From the NCBI GenBank assembly GCA_003647435.1, contig QMMV01000149.1, positions 1 to 5,679 on the forward strand: a stretch of DNA of 5,679 nucleotides, read 5' to 3'. Each line of letters begins with the position of its first letter. The first letter of the stretch is position 1. Source of the stretch: Deltaproteobacteria bacterium. Lineage in GTDB: Bacteria; Desulfobacterota; Desulfobacteria; Desulfobacterales; C00003060. Below the pieces are notes generated by a model, which saw only the letters and a list, made by a program, of their open reading frames with translations, searched no databases and was not told the DNA's origin. The translations under genes were made by a program, and so were the position numbers. This document shows positions 1-5,477 of the stretch, one piece after another.

Positions 1-207
1 TAACATCCATTCGCTCACAATATCAGTTATCGTCAAGGGTGAATATCCAGGATACTGTTTTTTCTCAACGCTCAGTAATGCTCTCAGACAGTGAGCCAGT
101 CTCCAATCGGATGGCCTGTCCGCCCCGTCTGTCTGTTTTTTAAAAGAGCTAAAGTGTTACTGGATTTCGAATTTCTGCCCGAAAAAATGAGAGGCTTTGA
201 TCGTCCA
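1..207. other. Non-coding region downstream of the usp gene
   Basis: No convincing coding frame is visible on either strand. Positions 1-82 show no recognisable gene, tRNA or hairpin. Positions 83-160 are a solitary copy of the dispersed repeat described separately. Positions 161-207 separate that repeat from the usp stop codon. No classical intrinsic terminator (GC-rich stem followed directly by a T run in the minus-strand reading) is seen after usp. The operon's transcript end is therefore unassigned, unless the repeat itself serves. Confidence 0.6.
83..160 (+). repeat. Dispersed repeat, solitary unit (copy 1)
   Basis: Positions 101-160 match 4287-4346 at 57 of 60 bases. Positions 83-123 match the reverse complement of 4235-4275 at 39 of 41 bases. 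This copy therefore appears to be one complete unit, whereas the second locus holds one unit plus an inverted partial unit. The unit contains a small imperfect palindrome, CGGATGGCCTGTCCG (109-123). A T6 run (136-141) and the tail box AAAAGAGCTAAAGTGTTAC (142-160) follow. The right end lies 47 nt beyond the usp stop. No flanking direct repeat or transposase is visible. It resembles a REP-like or MITE-like element, but the family is not recognised. Confidence 0.85.
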
Positions 208-660
208 TTATTTCAGCTTATACGGATTAATGGTCAGCACAGGAACGGGTGATTTCTTGACCACCTTTTCAGCTATGCTTCCAAAGATCCTATGCTCCAG
301 GCCTTTGCGGCCATGCGTTCCCATGACCACAAGGTCAATCCCTTCAGAGTCAATCATTTTTAGGATTTCGACGGCTGGATCTCCAGACGCCAACCTTCTT
401 TGCAAGCCGGGACAGCCCTGCAACTGTTCCTCGCAAACTCTATCCAAGGCATCTTCAGCGCTTTTTAAGGCCTCCTTTTCGACCTGATTCATGGAAACAT
501 GGGGCATGTAAAGCTTGCCCCATTTGTGGAGGTCTTGGATTACGTGAAGCAAATAGATCACGCTATTGTATTTCTCAGAAATTGAGAGGACATAAGGAAG
601 AATCCTCGAAAAGTCTTCTGTCAAGTCACAAGGGAAAAGTATCTTTTTTATTTCTGCCAT
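208..660 (-). CDS. Universal stress protein, UspA family (ATP-binding type)
   Basis: A single-domain universal stress protein of 150 residues, the usual length for the family, expected to be a cytoplasmic dimer. The N terminus (KKILFPCDLTEDF, residues 5-17) is the typical first strand plus the conserved Asp that contacts nucleotide. The C-terminal motif GTHGRKGLEHRIFGS (114-128) fits the G-x2-G-x9-G-S/T pattern of ATP-binding members exactly, and ends in the usual SPVPVLTI strand (137-144). The ATG at 660 follows AAAGAGGTG with a 6-nt spacer. That ribosome site lies in the 3' end of atpG, whose stop is only 3 nt upstream, so co-transcription and translational coupling with the ATPase genes are likely. 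Its partner or stress signal cannot be read from sequence. A link to energy or ion stress is inferred from position alone. Confidence 0.93.
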   Translation of the reverse strand: MAEIKKILFPCDLTEDFSRILPYVLSISEKYNSVIYLLHVIQDLHKWGKLYMPHVSMNQVEKEALKSAEDALDRVCEEQLQGCPGLQRRLASGDPAVEILKMIDSEGIDLVVMGTHGRKGLEHRIFGSIAEKVVKKSPVPVLTINPYKLK

Positions 661-663
661 AAG

Positions 664-1554
664 CTACACCTCTTTTTCGGTTAATACCTCAAACCCGCCC
701 ACAATGTCAAAAAGCTCTTCGTCGATCGAACTCTGGCGTACACGGTGAAATTGAGCTGTAAGCTCTTTGAGACGATCTTCTATATTCCTTTCAGCTCCCT
801 GCATGGATGAAAGACGGCTGACATTCTCACTTGCCTGAGACTCTGCAAAAGCACGGTACAAAGAAACAAAAAAATACTGGCGGATCAATGACGATACCAA
901 AGGCTTCCAGCTCATGGTAAAAGTTGGCAGTACACGGGAGGGCCAGGCTCTTTTTTCCAACTTTAAAACCCAGTCGATATCGACAGGCAAAAGATGCAAG
1001 GCGCAGGCACGATAGGATGAAACCGAAACAAGTTTGTTGTAGAACAGTATAACCTGATCAAGTTTTTCCCTTGCGCGCCACTCTTCTATCTTCATCAATA
1101 TTTCCCGGACCACAGGTGCAATACCAGCCGCCGATCCAGGAACAGAAAAGTACTCATTAACTACCTCCCCTGCCGCTTCAAGAGATGCAACAGCACGTAC
1201 ACCGACGGCCCATAGAATTCGATTTTTTCTGTTAATACCAAGACCTTTCATTTTATCGATTGCGTAAGATACGACCTGCTCATTAAACGGGCCGCACATC
1301 CCCTGGTCCGAACCAAAGATAATCGCACCGAGATACCGACTCGGTCCGGGTTTAGCCATCACCACTTCTTCCGGTTTATTTCGCATAGCAATTTGAAGTC
1401 CCATTTCAACCGTTCGATTATACTCGGCAAGGGATTCCGCTGCCTTCTCATACTGTCGGATGCTCACTGCTGCAAGGGCCTTCATTGTCTTTACGATAGA
1501 CCGCAGATCTTCAGCGCACTTGATCTTTTTCTTCAATGCCTCAACCGTCTCCAT
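664..1554 (-). CDS. atpG: N-type ATPase gamma subunit
   Basis: The central rotor stalk subunit, which transmits rotation between the c-ring and the alpha/beta head; 296 residues, normal for gamma. The N-terminal coiled-coil helix (residues 1-55) starts METVEALKKKIKCAEDL. The Rossmann-like core carries GSDQGMCGPFN (81-91), the counterpart of the family's GSDRGLCGAFN. The C-terminal helix ends RQSSIDEELFDIVGG (273-287), equivalent to the usual RQAAIT-EI-EIVGGA signature. A GTG at 1557 is in frame, but the ATG at 1554 is preferred because GGAG lies 6 nt upstream of it. The start overlaps the atpA stop by 14 nt. The Q-G-M and S-S variations from canonical gamma are consistent with a divergent N-type protein. 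Confidence 0.95.
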   Translation of the reverse strand: METVEALKKKIKCAEDLRSIVKTMKALAAVSIRQYEKAAESLAEYNRTVEMGLQIAMRNKPEEVVMAKPGPSRYLGAIIFGSDQGMCGPFNEQVVSYAIDKMKGLGINRKNRILWAVGVRAVASLEAAGEVVNEYFSVPGSAAGIAPVVREILMKIEEWRAREKLDQVILFYNKLVSVSSYRACALHLLPVDIDWVLKLEKRAWPSRVLPTFTMSWKPLVSSLIRQYFFVSLYRAFAESQASENVSRLSSMQGAERNIEDRLKELTAQFHRVRQSSIDEELFDIVGGFEVLTEKEV

Positions 1555-3082
1555 CACTATCTCCGTTGTCTATGGCGTTTCTGGCGACATCCAGAAGGAT
1601 CTTTCGATTGTCATGGCTGAGTTTTTCCCCTGCCTGAATCTGTTTGCACAGCTGCGGGATTTGCTCGATAACTGCCCTACGGATTTTCATTTCCGCCCCG
1701 GGGATCCTGTCAACGGGAAGGTCATCAAAGAGACCCCCCGTCACAGCCAACAAAACGGCAATCTGTTCAGGAACCGGTATCGGTTTGTATTGGTTCTGTT
1801 TGAGGACTTCGCGGACCCGGCGGCCGTGCTCGATAGTTTTGCGGGTATTCTCATCAAGCCGGGTTCCAAAACGGGAGAACGCCTCCAGTTCCTCGAATTG
1901 TGAGTAAGAAAGACGCAGATCGCCGGCGACTGCGCGGTATGCAGCAAGTTGAGTTTTCCCGCCCACCCGGGAAACCGACTTACCAACATCCACGGCAGGC
2001 AGGATTCCCTTTTGAAACAGGTCAGGAGAAAGATAGACCTGTCCGTCGGTTATCGAGATAAGGTTCGTGGGAATGTATGCCGAAATATTCTGGGCCTCAG
2101 TCTCAATAATGGGCAAGGCGGTCAGGGAGCCGCCTCCACGCTCCTTACGCAGATGAGTAGACCGCTCAAGAAGGCGTGAATGAATATAGAAGATATCCCC
2201 TGGAAATGCCTCCCTGGCAGGGGGGCGCCGGAGAAGCAAAGAAATCTGCCGATAGGCCTGTGCATGGCGTGTCAGGTCGTCGTAGACGACTAACACATCG
2301 CGCCCCTGTTCCATGAAGAACTCAGCCATGGTGGTGGCAGCATACGGGGCAACGAATTGCAGGCCAGGGGGGGCATCCCCCCCTGCCACAACCACAATAG
2401 AATATTCGATGGCCCGGTGCTGACGCAGGTCGGCAATCAACTTTGCTACGGCGGAACTGCGCTGCCCTATAGCACAATAGACACAGAGAACATCTTTATC
2501 TCTTTGATTTATAACCGTATCCAGTGCAATCGCGGTTTTTCCCGTCTGGCGATCACCGAGGATGAGTTCTCGCTGCCCGCGGCCGATGGGGATGAGGGCA
2601 TCCATCACCTTGAGTCCAGTCTGAAGGGGAACGGTTACAGGATCGCGGTCCATAATACCCGGGGCTTCTCTTTCCACCGGCCGCCGCATCATTGTGTGCA
2701 CTGGCCCCCGGCCGTCTATCGGTCGACCCATCGGATCAACAACCCGACCGAGCAACCCCTCGCCCACCGGCACATCCAGTACCTCACCCGTGCGGTGGAC
2801 CTCACAACCGGCTTTCAGGTTCTCATTTTCGTCCAGCAGGACGACCCCAATCTCTTCAGGGTCAAGATTAAAAATCATGCCCAGCATATCGCCTGGAAAG
2901 CGAACGAGTTCTTCTGACTTCGCCCCCGGCAGGCCCTCGAGGCGGGCGATGCCACGGCCTACATACGTTACAGAGCCGACCTCCCGGGCCTTCAGGTCGG
3001 CCTTTTGTGCTTTTAATGCCTGATCAAGAACCGGGAAGGTGCTATCAAGTATGCTTTTTAGCGGCTTTGGATCTTCTTTCAT
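1541..3082 (-). CDS. atpA: N-type ATPase alpha subunit
   Basis: The non-catalytic nucleotide-binding subunit of the alpha3beta3 head. From the chosen ATG it is 513 residues, matching standard alpha. Visible motifs are Walker A GDRQTGKT (176-183), the VYDDLTRHAQAYRQ segment containing the Walker B Asp pair (about 267-280), LLLRRPPAREAFPGD (about 282-296), and SVSRVGG with the alpha arginine finger at about R372. The frame stays open upstream to an ATG at 3175, but that would add 31 residues lacking family resemblance and overlap atpF by 131 nt. The start at 3082 gives the normal N terminus and a 38-nt overlap with atpF. AAGAGG occurs twice before this ATG, once directly abutting it and once 12 nt away, so neither is ideally spaced and coupling to atpF translation is likely. 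GGDAPPGLQF replaces the usual ASDPAPLQ segment, probably an N-type trait. Confidence 0.96.
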   Translation of the reverse strand: MKEDPKPLKSILDSTFPVLDQALKAQKADLKAREVGSVTYVGRGIARLEGLPGAKSEELVRFPGDMLGMIFNLDPEEIGVVLLDENENLKAGCEVHRTGEVLDVPVGEGLLGRVVDPMGRPIDGRGPVHTMMRRPVEREAPGIMDRDPVTVPLQTGLKVMDALIPIGRGQRELILGDRQTGKTAIALDTVINQRDKDVLCVYCAIGQRSSAVAKLIADLRQHRAIEYSIVVVAGGDAPPGLQFVAPYAATTMAEFFMEQGRDVLVVYDDLTRHAQAYRQISLLLRRPPAREAFPGDIFYIHSRLLERSTHLRKERGGGSLTALPIIETEAQNISAYIPTNLISITDGQVYLSPDLFQKGILPAVDVGKSVSRVGGKTQLAAYRAVAGDLRLSYSQFEELEAFSRFGTRLDENTRKTIEHGRRVREVLKQNQYKPIPVPEQIAVLLAVTGGLFDDLPVDRIPGAEMKIRRAVIEQIPQLCKQIQAGEKLSHDNRKILLDVARNAIDNGDSDGDG

Positions 3083-3851
3083 CCTCTTGATAAACCTCTT
3101 GCTGAAACAGCTTAGATATAGCCTGTTGCAAGGTGGCAAGATAATTTTCGAGGTTCCATGAGATCTTGCGGCCATCGACCTTCAACTCAATCCCGCTGAT
3201 AATATCAGCCGCTACCTCAAACCGCACTTCTATGCCGTCAGCAAACTGATCATGTACCACTTGTTCAATCTTGTGGCGCATCTGCGGGGGGATTTCAAAT
3301 GCGCTCCGTACCAGAATACCCTGTCCGGACCTGCGCAAAGATTCCGCGACCGCTCCCTGCTCGACTTTATCCATCTTCTGGATCCGTTCAATGAAGACAT
3401 TGATCATTTGCCGTTCGAGATCGACGTTTGCAAGATCAGCCAGGGCGCGACGGGCAGTGGCATAAACGTGGCTTGCGGCCCGCTCGCGCATCTCCTGAAG
3501 GAACGAGGCTTTTTCCCGCTCTATCGCTTCATGCCATCTGGCCTCGATCTGCCTGACCTCAAGACGGGCCTTCCTTATGAGCTCTTTTCGCCGGGCATCG
3601 GCTTCTGCCCTTGCGTCTACGAGCATTTGTTGACTTTTTTCGTCAAGCTCCCGCCTCTTTTTGTCATACAACTCTGCCTTCAGATTGGCTTCTGTTTTTC
3701 TCTTTTCGGCTTCTTTTAATCGGGAAGCGATTTTTTCTTCCCGTCTTTCCATAGCCCTCATAATCGGACCATACAGGAAACGCTTGAGCAGATAAACAAG
3801 AACCAGGAAGTTCACAACCTGGGCGCCCACGGTAAACCAATCAATAAGCAT
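3045..3851 (-). CDS. atpF: N-type ATPase b subunit with delta-like C-terminal domain
   Basis: The peripheral stalk (stator) subunit. At 268 residues it is about 110 longer than an ordinary b subunit. One membrane helix (about 5-24) is followed by a long charged helix rich in Glu, Lys, Arg and Ala (about 33-135), the b coiled coil. The C-terminal part (about 175-245) resembles the C-terminal domain of delta/OSCP. In particular, ADIISGIELKVDGRKISWNL aligns with the delta pattern of a Gly-hydrophobic strand, G-D, then a short amphipathic helix. The N-terminal six-helix bundle of delta is not evident. No separate delta gene lies in the window, so this protein probably does both jobs, as reported for N-ATPases. 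The ATG is preceded by GGAGG with a 7-nt spacer, inside the end of atpE, 3 nt after its stop. Confidence 0.93.
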   Translation of the reverse strand: MLIDWFTVGAQVVNFLVLVYLLKRFLYGPIMRAMERREEKIASRLKEAEKRKTEANLKAELYDKKRRELDEKSQQMLVDARAEADARRKELIRKARLEVRQIEARWHEAIEREKASFLQEMRERAASHVYATARRALADLANVDLERQMINVFIERIQKMDKVEQGAVAESLRRSGQGILVRSAFEIPPQMRHKIEQVVHDQFADGIEVRFEVAADIISGIELKVDGRKISWNLENYLATLQQAISKLFQQEVYQEDERRSKAAKKHT

Positions 3852-3854
3852 GGG

Positions 3855-4133
3855 CTATCCTCCAGCTTTGGATATTGCAAAGTCCCAGAAGGGGTTGGCA
3901 AAAATCAGGATCATGGATACGACAAAGCAGTAAATGGCCGTAGATTCAACCATTGCCATACCGACAAACAATGTTCGGGCAATCGTAGTCGCTTCATCCG
4001 GTTGCTGAGCAATAGAGCTCAATGCCTGTGATAATGCTCGCGCTTCCCCTAAGGCGGGACCGATTGAGCCGATGGTAATGGTCAATCCCGAAACAATAAT
4101 GGAGATCATCCCGATGAGACCTATGTTATCCAT
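3855..4133 (-). CDS. atpE: N-type ATPase c subunit (rotor ring)
   Basis: A two-helix hairpin proteolipid of 92 residues that oligomerises into the membrane rotor ring. Helix 1 (about 5-43) contains GPALGEARALSQAL, with Glu30 at the position of Gln32 in the Ilyobacter tartaricus c subunit. The polar loop is QQPDE, where the common RQP Arg is replaced by Gln43. Helix 2 contains VESTAIY, giving E63, S64, T65 and Y68, the equivalents of the Na+-ligand set E65, S66, T67 and Y70. The E30/E63 pair resembles the two-carboxylate rotor described for Fusobacterium nucleatum. Na+ specificity is plausible but not certain, because an N-type ring from Burkholderia pseudomallei was reported to be H+-specific. 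A strong ribosome site, AGGAGG, sits 8 nt before the ATG, as suits a subunit needed in many copies. Confidence 0.96.
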   Translation of the reverse strand: MDNIGLIGMISIIVSGLTITIGSIGPALGEARALSQALSSIAQQPDEATTIARTLFVGMAMVESTAIYCFVVSMILIFANPFWDFAISKAGG

Positions 4134-4141
4134 TTGGCACT

Positions 4142-4147
4142 CCTCCT
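4142..4147 (-). promoter_or_regulatory. Strong ribosome binding site for atpE
   Basis: AGGAGG lies 8 nt upstream of the atpE ATG, the best Shine-Dalgarno match in the window. Unlike its neighbours, atpE has a free upstream region instead of an overlapping gene. This site therefore permits independent, high-level initiation, matching the high copy number of the c subunit. Confidence 0.85.
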
Positions 4148-4234
4148 GTAATATTTTTGGTTTTCGATTTGGTGGCTCACCCTTTCTACGAAAATTAAAT
4201 GAGTGTATCAGTTTAGATTTTTGAAAATATTATT

Positions 4235-4309
4235 GCGGATAGGCCATCCGATTGGGGACTGGCTCACTGTCTGAGTTTGAGACGGTCTCCAATCGGATGG
4301 CCTATCCGC
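4235..4309. promoter_or_regulatory. Large stem-loop in the atpB-atpE spacer
   Basis: Arms 4235-4258 and 4286-4309 pair over 24 bp with one mismatch. Inside, ACTGTCT (4266-4272) can pair with AGACGGT (4280-4286, one G-T wobble; the last base is shared with the outer stem) around a 7-nt loop, leaving a one-sided bulge at 4259-4265. In the atp transcript this would be a very stable hairpin about 100 nt upstream of the atpE start. It is followed by AT-rich sequence but no clean T run, so a standard terminator is unlikely. An RNA-processing, stability or attenuation role is possible by analogy with REP elements in operons. The fold is seen; the role is inferred. Confidence 0.7.
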
Positions 4310-4346
4310 TCCGTATGTCTGTTTTTTAAAAGAGCTAAAGTGTTAC
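4235..4346 (+). repeat. Dispersed repeat, inverted two-armed copy (copy 2)
   Basis: The right half, 4287-4346, matches 101-160 at 57 of 60 bases, including the T6 run and the AAAAGAGCTAAAGTGTTAC box (4328-4346). The left part, 4235-4275, is the reverse complement of 83-123 with 2 mismatches. The locus is therefore a head-to-head arrangement of one full-length right unit and one truncated inverted unit, like a paired REP/BIME. No transposase gene or obvious target-site duplication is seen. It lies between atpB and atpE without interrupting either reading frame. Confidence 0.88.
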
Positions 4347-4439
4347 AAATGAGTTATGAGAGTTAGCTACGAGAAATGCCTGAAATTGTTTGCCTGGTAA
4401 CACGACAGGTTTTTGAAAACCTCTGCGTCTATTTCTTCC

Positions 4440-4458
4440 AAAAGAGCTGAGGTGTTAG
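4440..4458 (+). repeat. Partial third copy of the repeat tail box
   Basis: AAAAGAGCTGAGGTGTTAG matches the box at 4328-4346 and 142-160 at 16 of 19 positions. It lies 112 nt from the copy-2 box in the same orientation, and 16 nt beyond the atpB stop. The hairpin-forming part of the repeat is absent next to it, so it may be an older remnant or an independent conserved site. Confidence 0.6.
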
Positions 4459-4474
4459 TTTGCTTGAACATCTA

Positions 4475-5176
4475 CTATGCCCCATGTTTATGGTTTCCTT
4501 CTCCTTTACGGTAGCGGGCCCCCGTGCCAGCAGCAATATAGACCATGGAGAGGATCGCAAAAATGTATGCCTGCATAAGCCCGATTATCAACCCCAATGC
4601 CTGCATGACGACAGGGAAAAAAAGGGGTGCGATGGCAAGCATCATAGCGGCGATCACCGTCCCGCTCATAATGTTGCCAAATAGTCGAATTGCCAGGGCA
4701 AGTGTGCGCGACAGCTCACTAATGATATTGAACGGCAACATAAGCACGGTAGGCTTGATATATTGCTTGAAGTAATTGCTAAAACCCTGTTGAATAATCC
4801 CGTATACGGGAACTGCTACAAATACGCAAATGGCAAGTGCGGCCGTTGTGGAAAGAGAGCCAGTTGGCGGACGATAGCCAGGAACAATACTGAAAATATT
4901 TGACAGTGCAACAAACAGGAATATCGTCCCCACAAAGGGCAAGTATCGGTCCGGTTTCTGCCGGCTTATGTCGCGGATCTCATTGTTTATACCTTCTACC
5001 ACGACTTCAAGAACGTTCTGCCAGCGAGAGATACGGATGTCTGTAGAAAGCTTTCGAGTTATCAGCCAGGAACCGAGAGACAGAAGCACCATCACCAGCC
5101 AGGTGAACACAATTGTGGCGTTTAGCAAAAAAGGGCCGTGTTGCCAGATGACGATTGTATCAGGGGTTATTTCCAT
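4475..5176 (-). CDS. atpB: N-type ATPase a subunit (ion channel stator)
   Basis: The membrane stator subunit that provides the ion half-channels next to the c-ring; 233 residues from the chosen start, with five to six hydrophobic segments. The conserved segment SRTLALAIRLFGNIMSG includes the essential stator Arg at R164, equivalent to E. coli aR210. The last helix has GLMQAYIFAILSMVYI with Gln202, equivalent to E. coli Q252. PFVGTIFLFVALSNIFSIVPG is the usual third conserved block. An in-frame TTG at 5200 would add eight residues, but the ATG at 5176 has GAGGTG 6 nt upstream and is preferred. The start overlaps atpR by 17 nt. The gene is followed by the long repeat-bearing spacer rather than directly by atpE. 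Confidence 0.95.
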   Translation of the reverse strand: MEITPDTIVIWQHGPFLLNATIVFTWLVMVLLSLGSWLITRKLSTDIRISRWQNVLEVVVEGINNEIRDISRQKPDRYLPFVGTIFLFVALSNIFSIVPGYRPPTGSLSTTAALAICVFVAVPVYGIIQQGFSNYFKQYIKPTVLMLPFNIISELSRTLALAIRLFGNIMSGTVIAAMMLAIAPLFFPVVMQALGLIIGLMQAYIFAILSMVYIAAGTGARYRKGEGNHKHGA

Positions 5177-5477
5177 GCTTTTCACCTCGAAATAATCCAA
5201 GAGAGTCTTGACCTGGTCCCAGCCAGCGCACGAGCAAGTTTCGTATCGCGAGGAAACCGAGCAGACAGATCATCAGCCGTTCCCAGTGACCGTCCATGAC
5301 GAAATAAAAGCCGACCATGGTCAGCCCAAGCCGCCCGATAAAACTGCACAGGCTCAAAAGGGTCGGCCGTTGCACTTCCGGGAGCCGCCGCACTGTCAAC
5401 CACAAGCCACCAAAATAAAAAAAACCGAGCCCAATGCCTGCAGCAAGAGATAGAATAAGAGGGAAAACTTTACCCAT
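5160..5477 (-). CDS. atpR: N-ATPase accessory membrane subunit AtpR
   Basis: A small membrane protein of 105 residues with three predicted transmembrane helices (about 5-26, 41-61 and 66-86). GLGFFYFGGLWLTVRRLP (16-33) and conserved arginines at 30/31, 49 and 79 fit the AtpR family, which is found only with N-type ATPases. Its exact job is unsettled; the arginines have been proposed to interact with c-subunit carboxylates during ring assembly. The ATG overlaps the atpQ stop as ATGGGTAA, and the 3' end overlaps atpB by 17 nt. The ribosome site (AGAAGAG) is weak, so translation probably depends on atpQ. Identification rests on position, length, topology and the FGGLW motif. Confidence 0.88.
   Translation of the reverse strand: MGKVFPLILSLAAGIGLGFFYFGGLWLTVRRLPEVQRPTLLSLCSFIGRLGLTMVGFYFVMDGHWERLMICLLGFLAIRNLLVRWLGPGQDSLGLFRGEKHGNNP

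Larger units (their letters stand above)
4134..4474 (-). other. Long intra-operon spacer between atpB and atpE
   Basis: These 341 nt contain no supported gene. From the atpB side it holds a tail-box copy (4440-4458) and an unassigned stretch (4347-4439). That stretch has a 7-bp palindrome AGGTTTT-TG-AAAACCT (4407-4422) and a GTAACAC (4397-4403) inverted relative to the GTGTTAC at 4340-4346. Next come the two-armed repeat (4235-4346), an AT-rich leader, and the atpE ribosome site. All other junctions in the window overlap or are 3 nt apart, so this gap is exceptional. A weak extended -10-like TGATACACT (complement of 4202-4210) precedes atpE, but no good -35 was found. Confidence 0.7.

Noticed and set aside
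83..160. Intrinsic terminator for the operon after usp
   Set aside because: In the minus-strand reading the short stem is not followed by a T run. The T6 run lies on the plus strand and about 12 nt away from the stem.
1460..1903. Plus-strand open frame spanning the atpA/atpG junction
   Set aside because: It is antisense to two conserved genes, with no ribosome site and no family resemblance.
2357..2917. Long plus-strand open frame (186 codons) within atpA
   Set aside because: It lies wholly antisense to the clearly conserved alpha-subunit gene, has no recognisable motifs, and is explained by codon bias in the opposite frame.
3083..3175. N-terminal extension of atpA from the ATG at 3175
   Set aside because: The 31 extra residues do not look like alpha, would enlarge the overlap with atpF to 131 nt, and the shorter start gives the usual protein length.
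3252..3719. Plus-strand open frame of 155 codons within atpF
   Set aside because: It mirrors the charged coiled-coil codons of the b subunit; no independent support.
4202..4234. Possible promoter for atpE (TGATACACT as extended -10)
   Set aside because: Only 4 of 6 core bases match and no credible -35 sits at proper spacing; it is kept as a remark in the spacer entry only.
4235..4346. Insertion sequence
   Set aside because: No transposase reading frame fits in the spacer, and no target-site duplication could be identified.
4235..4458. CRISPR-like or integron attC-like array
   Set aside because: There are only one inverted pair and one extra partial box, with no regular spacers, no cas or integrase gene and no attC core sites.
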